11,539 bases of DNA, taken from assembly GCF_000330505.1 (NCBI RefSeq), contig NW_004191717.1:47341-58879 (forward strand), in the 5' to 3' direction. Both the position numbers and the translations under genes were made by a program. Within the stretch, counting starts at the first letter, position 1; the number at the start of each line of letters is the position of its first letter. Origin of the DNA: Entamoeba invadens IP1. Taxonomy: Eukaryota; Evosea; Mastigamoebida; Endamoebidae. The notes under the pieces were generated by a model that worked only from the letters and a program-made list of their open reading frames with translations, made no database searches and was not told the origin of the DNA. Below are positions 1-8,159 of the stretch, in pieces.

Positions 1-315
1 ATTTTTTATAAATTTATAATATAATTATAAAAAATGGTTTAATTATAATTATCATTGTTTTAATTTAAATTACTAATTTTGAAATCAACATTTGTATCAT
101 TTTTTTTAATAATATATATTTGTTAATTAAAAAGAAAAAAAAATAATAACTTTAACAATTGCCAAACACTTTTTTGATAAATATATAACATTGATTATTA
201 TTTTTATCAAATTAGTAGTTTGATTGATTATTAAAAACAAAAAATTGTTATTTCTTGTTTATTTTAACAATTTAAAAACATTTTGACGTTTTATAACACA
301 ACTTTATTTATATAT

Positions 316-520
316 AGTCAGTCTAAAAACGTTGTCCGGGCATTTTTGGACCATCAAAACTGAAATATTTCGGGAAACGGTTCAAAACATTTCAAAAACA
401 TTATTTCATAATTTTTACCAAAATTTAAACGTTTTTTAATTCCCAATTTTTAAACTTATTTTGTGTAAATTTATGTCAAATGGACAACGTTTTACAAGCA
501 GCCAACATTTTAGACAGACT
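316..520. repeat. MITE-like element with imperfect terminal inverted repeats
   Basis: The left end AGTCAGTCTAAAA (316-328) is the reverse complement of TTTTAGACAGACT (508-520) at 12 of 13 positions. A second, internal inverted pair is perfect over 12 bases: AAAACGTTGTCC at 326-337 and GGACAACGTTTT at 482-493. The right end therefore carries two TIR-like motifs and the left end one overlapping copy. The interior has no ORF. About 205 bp with short inverted ends and no coding capacity suits a non-autonomous DNA transposon. I could not find a clear target-site duplication, so the exact ends and superfamily are open. Confidence 0.45.
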
Positions 521-791
521 TTAATCAATTTTATCATTTACAAAATGTTTGATAATTTTTAATTTATGAAATTGAACATGGGACCTACATTGACCACCAC
601 CACCTCTTAAAATAGATTTATTTTTTCTATTTCGAATCATATTCAAATTAAAATTATAGTAAATAGGAAAATGGGAAGATATTAGGTCTGGTTCCCGAAT
701 TCAAGAAATGCCGAAAATTCACCTCGAGTCAGTGGAAACCAAGTGAGACGGAGCATTGAAAAGAAGGCTCATAAAGACGCACTCAAACAGT

Positions 792-950
792 CTGTTTGTG
801 CACCGTTTCACCCACTTTCCAAGTCCTCCCTTGGCGCGGATCCCCCCTGACCCCCCCCCCGCAAGCGGGGGGGGGGGGGGAAGGGTAAACCACATCCGCG
901 TCCACACAGTACGGACAAGGAAAGTGGGCGATATGAAAATGCACAAACAG
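792..950. repeat. GC-rich imperfect palindrome (foldback element) with C-tract/G-tract core
   Basis: The two halves pair in register: CTGTTTGTGCA (792-802) with TGCACAAACAG (940-950), CCCACTTTCC (811-820) with GGAAAGTGGG (919-928), CGCGGAT (835-841) with ATCCGCG (894-900), and a run of ten C (851-860) with fourteen G (867-880) around GCAAGC. The pairs lie in nested order, so the strand could fold into a long interrupted hairpin of about 160 nt. The island is strikingly GC-rich against AT-rich flanks. An 8-base direct repeat CAAACAGT occurs at 784-791 and 944-951, but the second copy overlaps the right arm, so it is not a clean target duplication. It may be a foldback transposon, a structured-RNA locus, or foreign DNA. 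Confidence 0.55.
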
Positions 951-1331
951 TAGCTGAAAAATGGACTTCCTTCAAAAAACACTCGCGGCAAATATTTTTT
1001 GGTAAACGGGGTGAGGGTGAGAAAGGATGGTCTTATTATTCAATGCTGTAAGACTTTAAATTTGATTATTGTATGTTATCAATATTTTCATATTTATATT
1101 TTTGAATGTAAAAAGAAGAATTTTGGCAACAAATATAAAGATTATAATCTTTAATAATTAAAAAGAAATAAAATAAATATATAACATACAAAAATAACTT
1201 TAAAATTTTTCGACTTAAAATATATTATCAAATATTTTTTATTTGTTTTTATTGATTTCAATTTGAAAATCGACAAACAAAATATAGAATCAAAAAATTT
1301 AATATCTATGCTTTCAAAAAAAACGAAAAAC

Positions 1332-1340
1332 TTTTAAAAT
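1332..1340 (+). promoter_or_regulatory. Weak TATA-like run upstream of the TMK start
   Basis: TTTTAAAAT ends 17 bases before the ATG at 1357. Entamoeba promoters usually have a TATA-like GTATTTAAA element about 30 bases upstream of a start site that itself lies only a few bases before the ATG. The position is a little close and the sequence is generic in DNA this AT-rich, so this is a weak call. Confidence 0.2.
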
Positions 1341-1356
1341 TAAGTTTGTTTTGAAA

Positions 1357-3547
1357 ATGTGGAAGATAATATTCATTGTGATCATTAATACAACGAATGG
1401 ATATTCATGTGATTCTCTCCGGCAGGGGTGAGCAATATTAATTGGTTTGTATTTTCAAATTGTAATGTCACAACCCGTCTGTATGCTTATCTCAAATTTT
1501 AAATTTGAATCTTCTTTGTATTTATATAACGAAATTGTTATTCCCCCAAATGTCATTTTTATTCATATGAAAATATATTGGCAAAACACCAAAATTCTTA
1601 CAATTGTTTTAAATTCTCATTTGGTTTGTATTACAAATTTTTATGTGAACATAACATTAATTATTTAATCGAAAGCAAATATACTTGTTTTTCAAAATGC
1701 TACTACGTTTGGTAGAATGTCAATTGCTGGAAATCTTAAATTAATTAATCATGAATTGAATAATCCACAAATTATAATGTGGAACTCAACTTATCTTCAT
1801 CTCCATTATAATTACACATATAGACCAAATTTTGAAATTCTTAATCCAACAGGTAACTTGAAATGTTTTGACACAATATCACTTTATGACAAGTCAAACA
1901 TTGACACATCATCTGATTTAAATCATATCCACTCTTACATGTTTAACTATTCATACAATTTCACAGATGGTAAGGGCTATTTAATATCAAACAAAAAGTT
2001 GTTGAGATTTTTCCCAAATAATATCCTACTTAACAAAGATGTTATTTGCACTTTAAAGAAAATATATTATACACCAAACTCACCAACTAACATGGAGGGC
2101 GCTTTTGATTATCCACATTGTCCTTGTAATGACGATGTTGATGTGAATTGTGAACTTAAATTTACAAATGAAGTTGGCGAATTCAATATGCTCAGTAATA
2201 CACTAAAAAATACCGAATTGTTAGTTGAAAGAAATATTACAATAAGTAACTTAAAAAAATGTTAAACAAGTCACAATTTTGGATGATGTAAAGTTGTCAA
2301 TTATAACACAATCTTATGATATAGCGTTATTATTTTCTTTTGGAAATGTAACACTCGATCAATCTATATTTATTAATGGGATTTTCTTTTATTCAACTTT
2401 GTTGAAAATGCTGACATGCCAAAATAACTTAATTTACAATATTGTGATCAACAGAAATGCAACCAAATTAAACATTGACTGCACTGGAAATATTAAATCA
2501 CTTGGTTTATATGAAAACACAGACGTTAAAATTTTAAAGAATGTAATTATAAATCAAATAGATCAAATTGATTTTAGTGAAAATGGAAAGAGTTTTGTAT
2601 TTTTGGAAAATTCAAGCAACAACAAGGTTCTAAGCAATTGTTATCTCGTTGAAGTAATTCAAAGTAAAATAATATGTGTAGTATGTCATGATAAATATCG
2701 ACTTGTTGACGGTGCTTGTCTTCCTGTTGATAACAATTGTGAGACACACAACAAAAACAACATTTGTGTATTGTGTAAAATTGGGTTTGTTTTAAATGAA
2801 AGGCATGAATGTTTATCTTCTGGACTTTGTTTGCGTGGCACTTCAACAAATTGTTACAAATGTTAAGACAATTACATCAGACACGAAAATGTATGTGTTT
2901 TTAACGAAAGATGTCGACACAGTGACGGGAGTAATTGTATTAGTTGTCTCAGTGGTAATTTATACGACAAATGTCGAAATTGTATATCAAACTGTTTTAT
3001 TTGTAATAACGAAAAATGTATTATTTGCAATAACAAATTTGTTTTGAATAATGGAAGTGCATGTGTTAAAGAAATAGTAGGGGCTTCATATGGAATTTCA
3101 ACAGTTTGGTGTAATAATGAGTTTTACAACAACAATGGTGTTTGTAACAATTGTTCTTTAGAATTTGAACATTCAATAATGTGTGATAAAAGAAATGAGA
3201 CTTTTTGTGAAATGAATTATATTGTTTCTAAAGAGAGAAAATGCATTTCATCAGTTTGTAAAAACGAGACATCAACGAACAAAATAGAATTTGTACTTTA
3301 ATGATAGACAAATGTATGTTCATTGTAAAGAATAAATGTGTTGAATGTGAAAACGACTATATTTTTAATGAAAACAAAACTTGTGTAAATGTAATTAACA
3401 ACACAGTGTCAATGATTGGTTGTGCTTTATATTTAAAATCTGTGTGTATTTCATGTGAAGTAGGTTATTATCTGGCACGTGGAAATTGTTATTCATGTTC
3501 AGAGAATTGCACAAGTTGCATTGAAAACGATACACGATGTTTATCTT
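1357..3547 (+). pseudogene. Transmembrane receptor kinase (TMK), N-terminal ectodomain half, pseudogene
   Basis: This is the 5' part of a CXXC-rich Entamoeba TMK; the rest resumes at 5458 beyond the transposon. The ATG at 1357 opens a short hydrophobic leader (MWKIIFIVIINTTNGYSC) that looks like a cleaved signal peptide. The Cys-poor outer domain has many N-glycosylation sequons (1432-2620). A CXXC array follows from about 2670 (CVVC, CVLC, CYKC, CISC, CIIC, CVEC, CTSC). The frame is broken by a TGA at 1429-1431 (or a nearby frameshift), a TAA at 1666-1668, one extra A in the A7 run at 2253-2259, an in-frame TAA at 2864-2866, and a one-base loss between about 3261 and 3291. The segment ends in the 9-bp target site of the MULE. 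Family knowledge suggests a surface receptor; the ligand is unknown. Confidence 0.88.
3539..3547. repeat. Left target-site duplication of the MULE
   Basis: GTTTATCTT directly abuts the left end of the element and is repeated exactly at 5458-5466. The next base, G, is also shared, so the duplication could be read as 9 or 10 bp. Nine is preferred because both element ends then begin with GGG, and 9 bp is the usual Mutator-type duplication. Confidence 0.92.
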
Positions 3548-3616
3548 GGGTTTAGGAAAACTGGCCTCAGTGAAAACTGGCCACAATATTTAATAAAAGT
3601 TCAATAACAATTCAAC
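3548..3616. repeat. Left terminal inverted repeat of the MULE
   Basis: It begins GGGTTTAGGAAAACTGGCC. The first 23 bases match the right end (reverse complement) at about 17 positions. A perfect 22-base match follows from 3562, and after a short divergent spacer a perfect 25-base match at 3592-3616. It holds two copies of the motif GAAAACTGGCC, a plausible transposase-binding unit. Confidence 0.9.
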
Positions 3617-3674
3617 GTTTTATTCAAAAACAAAACCAATATAAAAATAAATTTGTATTATTTTTTTGGCTCTT

Positions 3675-5320
3675 TTAAGTTCCTTGAATATTTTGCTTTT
3701 TCTTAATGGTCTGGATCCTTCTCTTGTTTTCTTTTTGTGGATAGGTTTTGTTTTTTTCAGTTGTTGAAGTACATTCATCTTCGTTTATAACATATTTTAC
3801 TGCGCTTTTTTCTTCGAAATCTATTTCAACAACTTTTTCCAAATTGTGTTCGGCTTTATTATCCATGTTTGCTTCAGCTTCGAGCCTTTCTACAAGGTCA
3901 TTTTCTCTTAATGTTTCTTCAATAAGAGTATTAATATCACAATCGAGAAGTGTATGCATTTTCGAAGCGCCAATAATAACAGATACTTTTTCAAGAAACT
4001 CAAGTCGATCCATTCCATTCATCAATTCAGTTGTCAGTTGTTTTATTGTTATGTTTTTCATTGCAACAACACGCTTTTTCCTTGTTAATTGCAAATTTGT
4101 CATCAACGAAGAAAAATGAATGTCAACACGTTTTATATATTCTTTTAAATAGTCAACAAATTTGTGTATATTAGGTGTTTTTGTTAATACTAACCTATTT
4201 AAAGAACTGTGAAAACTTTCTGCATTATTGTTTGTTCGTTCTTCAATACCAAATAAACACCAATTGTCAACTTTAAAAACGCCGTTTATGTAATAATTTT
4301 CAAAGTGTTTATAAATAACACAAATGTCGGCGTCATCTTTATAAATTTCTTTTAATTCATAAAATGTTGTGTATTTCATACTAACCGGCATAAACGGTAA
4401 AGACATCAATTTTCTGATTGCACTTTTAAACTCGTCTCCATTTTTATAACGGTGTTTAAATCCACAATAAGAAACTTTCCGAAATATATTCTGGCAATAA
4501 TGAAAGTGACAACACTTTACTTTGACTTGTTTAGGAAACAAATTCTTAATAAAACACAACTCAAAATCTCCCATAACAATCATTTCTCTGTTAAAAAATC
4601 ACTACCAACACCATTTCAGAGAATCTAAAAAGTTATAATACACTTCAGACTTTTCCTTTAAGACACCCAAAAACAATCGGAAAACATTCACAACTGACAA
4701 GCCCGTGTATAGTATATAATTGATAAAAAAGAGCTATTTGTTATTGTATTATATTATTATAATAAATTTAATTAAACAAACACGGACATGATCTAAATGT
4801 GCCATCAAAAAATAAAACTGGAGAAGTTTTTAACAACTCAACATAATCTTGTTTTCCAAAAATTATCATATCATCATCTTGATATAATACAATTTCTTTT
4901 TCTATTTCGGAAAATTCTATGTCTTGTGTTTTGGTTACAGAGTATGGCTGTCTTTCCTTTCTGACTTGTTTTTCACAGACAGAAATTCTTCGAGTTGTTC
5001 CTTGAATGTATTGCTCTACTACTATTTGTTTTGTTGTTTTGTTTTTGGAATCTTCTTTTTTAACCGCTTCTTTTAAACGTATTCGAAACAAATCATTTAA
5101 ATAATCGACATAATCATGTGTGTAAATGCATCATTTAAAAAGGTGTATTTATAATTTCCACTCTCAATTTTAACCAGTTCGATTTTAACTTTACAACCTT
5201 TGTGAGAACATTTAAATTTTATTTGATCCTTTTTTTCGGGTTTGAATTTGCAGCCATTTTTGTATGGCATCTGATAGCCTCTTTGACTTTCAAGAAAAGC
5301 AATTTTTGTATTTCTTCCAT
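3675..5320 (-). pseudogene. MULE transposase (DDE type with FLYWCH-like zinc finger), decayed
   Basis: The gene runs from an ATG at 5320-5318 (MEEIQK) to the TAA at 3677-3675, about 530 codons after splicing. An N-terminal Cys/His segment (KCSHKGCK, later FTH) resembles the FLYWCH/WRKY-type finger of MULEs. The first catalytic Asp lies in FFDGTFRSCP (4806-4804), the second in MGDFEL (4568-4566), followed by the MULE signature KCCHFHYCQ; the likely catalytic Glu is in NNNAESFHSSLNR (4220-4218). The C-terminus is charged and Lys-rich. A 48-nt intron at 4781-4734 joins the first Asp region to the next exon in frame. Lesions: one A missing in the T5 run at 5303-5307 (plus strand), a two-base CA gain near 5117-5123, a frameshift near 4650, and a TAG-TGA pair or frameshift pair at 4604-4599. 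It would cut and integrate DNA at the element ends. Confidence 0.88.
4734..4781 (-). other. Probable 48-nt spliceosomal intron in the transposase gene
   Basis: On the minus strand it starts GTTTGTTTAATT and ends AACAAATAG, and it is almost pure A/T. Entamoeba introns are short and typically begin GTTTGTTT and end TAG. Unspliced, the frame hits TAA directly after the first catalytic motif. Spliced, the codon is completed as TCT and the protein reads DGTFRSCP then SLFYQLYTIHG, the continuous sequence expected of MULE transposases. An alternative donor two bases upstream would give 50 nt and the wrong frame. Confidence 0.82.
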
Positions 5321-5372
5321 TTATTTATTTTTCAGTTTATCGTTTTTATTTGAAAAAACAAATGAGAAAAAA

Positions 5373-5457
5373 GTTGAATTGTTATTGAACTTTTATTGAA
5401 TAATGTGGCCAGTTTTCCTCATGGCCAGTTTTCACTGAGGCCAATTATCCGTCTCCC
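5373..5457. repeat. Right terminal inverted repeat of the MULE, with an extra 16-bp unit
   Basis: It is the reverse complement of the left repeat except for an extra 16-base unit at 5406-5421 (TGGCCAGTTTTCCTCA), a near-copy of the adjacent TGGCCAGTTTTCACTG. Counting from the outer tip, the right end thus has GAAAACTGGCC motifs at different distances from those at the left end. The perfect 25-mer at 5373-5397 marks the inner part. Confidence 0.88.
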
Positions 5458-5466
5458 GTTTATCTT
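5458..5466. repeat. Right target-site duplication of the MULE
   Basis: GTTTATCTT is an exact copy of 3539-3547, directly outside the CCC that ends the element. The TMK reading frame continues from here (TGT ATA TTT GGT) once the element is set aside. Confidence 0.92.
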
Positions 5467-7334
5467 GTATATTTGGTTTTTATATGGGAAATAATCACGA
5501 ATGTTTGCCGAACACCGACTTGTTGGGAAAGTGTGACAAAATATCACAAATTACGGGCGGGTGTTATCAATGTAAAGACGGGTATTATAGAGTTGGTATG
5601 GATTGCTTTAAATGTTTTTTTTAATTGCTCAACTTGTAATACGGTAGAAACGTGTTTAACATGTAATTCAACAAATTACAAAACACAAAGTGGAAAGTGT
5701 TTACCACAAAACAGTCTTATTGGGTGTATAGTTGATGTTACACAACTTGGATGTGATAAATGTTCAAATGGATATTATACAATCAATTACAACGAGTGTG
5801 AAAGACGTGATAACAATTGTTCTACATGCACACAACATGATAAATGTACATCTTGTTTTGAAAACAAAATTATATTTGAAAGTGGTCTATGTTTTGATAT
5901 TTCATTTGTATCAGAGTGTCTTGATGTTTTAGACTCAAAATGTTTGAAATGTACATTCTGGCATGTACCAAACGAGAATGGTACTTTATGCGACAAGAAG
6001 GTGGTTTGGTGGGTAATACTTATTGTAGTGTTGTTTATAATTTGTGTATTGATAGGAGTAATCCTGACAATCATATTTATTGTGAAAATTGTAGAAAAAA
6101 GAATTCGACGTATAGCCAATGAGCAAACAACACTTTTTAATATGAAACATTCAAACATTTCTTTTGTTCCTCTTGGAAAAAATCTTGTTGTTAACAAACA
6201 CCAAATTATGTTTGGTGACACTGAAAATCCTATTGGAGTTGGCGTAGAAAGTCGTGAGTTGATTTGTGTTGGAAACCCATCAAAAAGTCGTTTAAAAATT
6301 CAATTTTCTGCAACTGAAAACATTATAAAATATACAATTAGAACAAAACCAAAAGTAATTTCTTTACAAAAAGGAAAAGCAGTTGAATTTGAAATATTCG
6401 TTAAACCAAAATGTTCATGCAAAATTGATGACAAAATCATTATTTTTTCAAAAAACTTGGAAGACGGAATTACACAAGACAACCAAATAATTTTGAGGAT
6501 TTACACTGAAATAACGACACGACTTGACCCGGACGAATTGGTTGAAGACAAGAAATTTGGAGAATATTCTTTTGGAATTGTGTACAAAGAAACTTTTAGA
6601 GGAAATTGTGTTGCAATTAAGAAAATGAAGGAATTCAACGAAAATGATTTAGACGAATTTGAAAATGAAATTAAAATGTTGGACAAATTCCGCAGTGAAT
6701 ATACCGTCCATTTTTATGGCGCAGTGTTTATACCAAATAAAGTGTGTATGGTCACTGAGTTTGCACAATTTGGAAGTTTACAAAACTTGATGAAAAACAG
6801 AACAAGTAATAATGTTGATATGAAATTACGAACTAAATTTGTATTGGATGCATCAAAAGGGATATTGTATTTCATGAGAATGGGATATTACACAGAGATA
6901 TCAAACCAGACAATTTTCTGGTATTTTCATTTGATTTAAATGACAAAGCAAATGCTAAATTGACTGATTTTGGATCATCTAGAAATATTAATTTACTAAT
7001 GACAAACATGACGTTTACGAAAGGTATTGGAACACCAAAATATATGGCGCCTGAAGTTCTTGAACAAGAAAAATACAAAGAACCGGCTGATGTATATTCG
7101 TTTGCCATTACAATGTACGAAGTCATGGGGTGGGGTGAAGCGTATTCTGTTGATATTTTTAGATTTCCGTGGACCATTGCAGAGTTTGTGACAGCAGGAA
7201 AACGTCTCGAGAATAGAAAAAACATACCAAAAACATTATTCAAAATAATTGAAAAATGTTGGAAACACAATCCAAAAGAACGGGAAACAATTACTCAAGT
7301 GGTTGATTTACTTCAACATATTTACGAAATTTAA
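5458..7334 (+). pseudogene. Transmembrane receptor kinase (TMK), C-terminal half with kinase domain, pseudogene
   Basis: This continues the gene that starts at 1357. More CXXC repeats (CYQC, CSTC, CLTC, CDKC, CTSC, CLKC) lead to one membrane helix (6001-6084, VVWWVILIVVLFIICVLIGV) followed by a basic stop-transfer stretch. A beta-rich juxtamembrane segment (about 6180-6510) looks like the PapD/MSP-type domain of Entamoeba TMKs. The kinase has the glycine loop GEYSFGIVYK, the VAIKK lysine at 6619-6621, HRDIKPDN at 6891-6914, DFG at 6966-6974 and GTPKYMAPE with APE at 7047-7055, so it is TKL-like and would phosphorylate Ser/Thr or Tyr inside the cell. An extra T in the T8 run at 5615-5622 and a base missing at 6867-6873, just before HRD, break the frame. 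The catalytic residues themselves are intact; the stop is the TAA at 7332. Confidence 0.9.
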
Positions 7335-7336
7335 TT
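7332..7336 (+). promoter_or_regulatory. TAATT poly(A)-type signal at the TMK stop
   Basis: TAATT overlaps the stop codon and is followed within 20 bases by a T-rich run (7351-7357). Entamoeba 3' ends commonly use UA(A/U)UU near the stop followed by U-rich sequence. It is short and could occur by chance. Confidence 0.3.
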
Positions 7337-7344
7337 TGAGGTGT

Positions 7345-7464
7345 TTAATGTTTTTTTAATGTGTTTAAAGAATATCCATTTTCATCATTACAACATTTTA
7401 ATTGATGCCAAAATACATTATGTGATGGTGTAAAAACAACAGCTCTGACATTATAAAGAGTCAT
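7345..7464 (-). other. 39-codon ORF of unknown function, possible gene fragment
   Basis: The ATG at 7464-7462 opens a 39-residue frame ending in TAA at 7347-7345 (it begins MTLYNVRAVVFTPSHNVFWH). The composition, with Trp, Cys pairs, Pro and mixed charge, is less A/T-driven than random frames nearby. An in-frame stop lies shortly upstream, so this is not the tail of a longer open frame unless an intron or lesion intervenes. I do not recognise a family. It could be a short genuine gene, an exon or decayed fragment, or chance. It lies tail-to-tail with the TMK, whose 3' end is 11 bases away. Confidence 0.3.
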
Positions 7465-8159
7465 TGCAAAATTATTTTAATATTTTAACTAATATTTAGA
7501 AATTAATACCATTTAAACAAATCATTTCTCACTGAATTTTTGCTTGTCAATTTGCTCGTTTAGTTTAATAATATAACAATGAGAAATATTAATTTACTAC
7601 AAAACATGTTATCAATCTTAATAAGTAGATGAAAATGTATTTAATGGACAATACTGTTATAGATATACATTTTTAAATTAAAAAGGGTTTTAAAACTTCA
7701 AAGTTTTTTTAAAAGAAAAATATTATAAGTTGATTAATTTTGATAGTATTGATATATTATAAGTGATCACTCGACTTTTAATAATTCAAATGTTAATACC
7801 ATTAAAATGGTTATCTGCTTGTGATTTTAATATTAAAATTACTAAAATAGGAATAAACACTAATACATTTAATTTAGCCCTATAATTATACATTTAATTA
7901 ATGTACTATATAATTAAGAATACGTTTTACGAATTCGTATCAAATTAAATTTTTAAAAAGAGTTTGGTTCTAACAACAACAGCAAAGTAAAAAGTTCTTT
8001 ACTACAACACTTTTACAAATACTGAATATAACTCTTTCTCTTTAATTAAAATATACCAATTGTTGTTTATGTAATGTATTAAAAAATTGTATTTATAAAA
8101 AAATGTAATATTATTTAAATGTGACAAATGACCATTAAAAACAATTACTAAACGATAAA
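7465..8159. other. AT-rich intergenic region between convergent genes
   Basis: I see no gene here. It contains small A/T palindromes such as the perfect 16-base ATTTTAATATTAAAAT at 7824-7839 and the 9-base inverted pair AAAATGTAT/ATACATTTT at 7632-7640 and 7665-7673. These are easily produced by composition. The 3' processing signal of the VIT/vWA gene lies at its right edge. Confidence 0.6.
8143..8147 (-). promoter_or_regulatory. TAATT poly(A)-type signal after the VIT/vWA gene
   Basis: On the minus strand TAATT begins 12 bases past the TGA stop and is followed by GTTTTTA. This matches the UA(A/U)UU plus U-rich arrangement described for Entamoeba mRNA 3' ends. Confidence 0.35.

Larger units (their letters stand above)
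1..1356. other. AT-rich intergenic region upstream of the TMK pseudogene
   Basis: I see no credible gene here. The stretch is mostly A/T runs. Two islands stand out and are listed separately: an inverted-repeat element at 316-520 and a much more GC-rich island at about 690-1030 centred on a C-tract/G-tract hairpin. The open frames over that island are by-products of the palindrome, giving proline- and glycine-rich runs on both strands, and show no domain. The last 30 bases before the TMK start contain a weak TATA-like run. Confidence 0.7.
3548..5457 (-). mobile_element. Mutator-like transposon (MULE), 1.9 kb, inserted in the TMK gene
   Basis: The element is 1910 bp, with terminal inverted repeats of roughly 70-85 bp, a decayed MULE transposase on the minus strand and a 9-bp direct duplication of host sequence on each side. 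The inverted repeats share a perfect 22-mer (TGGCCTCAGTGAAAACTGGC plus CA at 3562-3583, reversed at 5422-5443) and a perfect 25-mer (3592-3616 and 5373-5397). Removing the element plus one duplication joins the TMK frame without a stop and completes a CXXC motif, which fixes the boundaries well. The transposase has frameshifts and stops, so this copy probably cannot move on its own, but its ends look good enough to be mobilised in trans by an intact relative. Confidence 0.93.

Noticed and set aside
756..991. Pro/Gly-rich ORFs on both strands over the GC-rich island
   Set aside because: Both are direct consequences of the palindromic C-tract/G-tract structure, mirror each other, and show no domain or start context.
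1624..1715. A possible intron with GTTTGTATTAC donor and TAG acceptor that would remove the stop at 1666
   Set aside because: It is 92 nt long and would shift the frame away from the long open frame that follows. It would also remove a stretch (ANILVFQNATTFG) that reads like TMK coding sequence.
2796..3047. Val/Thr-rich plus-strand ORF
   Set aside because: It is out of phase with the Cys-rich TMK frame, which is itself fully readable over this stretch after the TAA at 2864.
4588..4605. GT...AG segment spanning the two stops in the transposase
   Set aside because: It is only 18 nt and lacks the GTTTGT donor, too small for splicing. A frameshift pair explains the region better.
5787..6221. 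Minus-strand ORF of 144 codons opposite the TMK membrane region
   Set aside because: It is a shadow of the TMK frame, whose CXXC motifs and membrane helix are clear.
7824..7839. Perfect 16-base A/T palindrome as an operator or origin
   Set aside because: It is pure A/T in very AT-rich DNA and has no partner motifs; chance is adequate.
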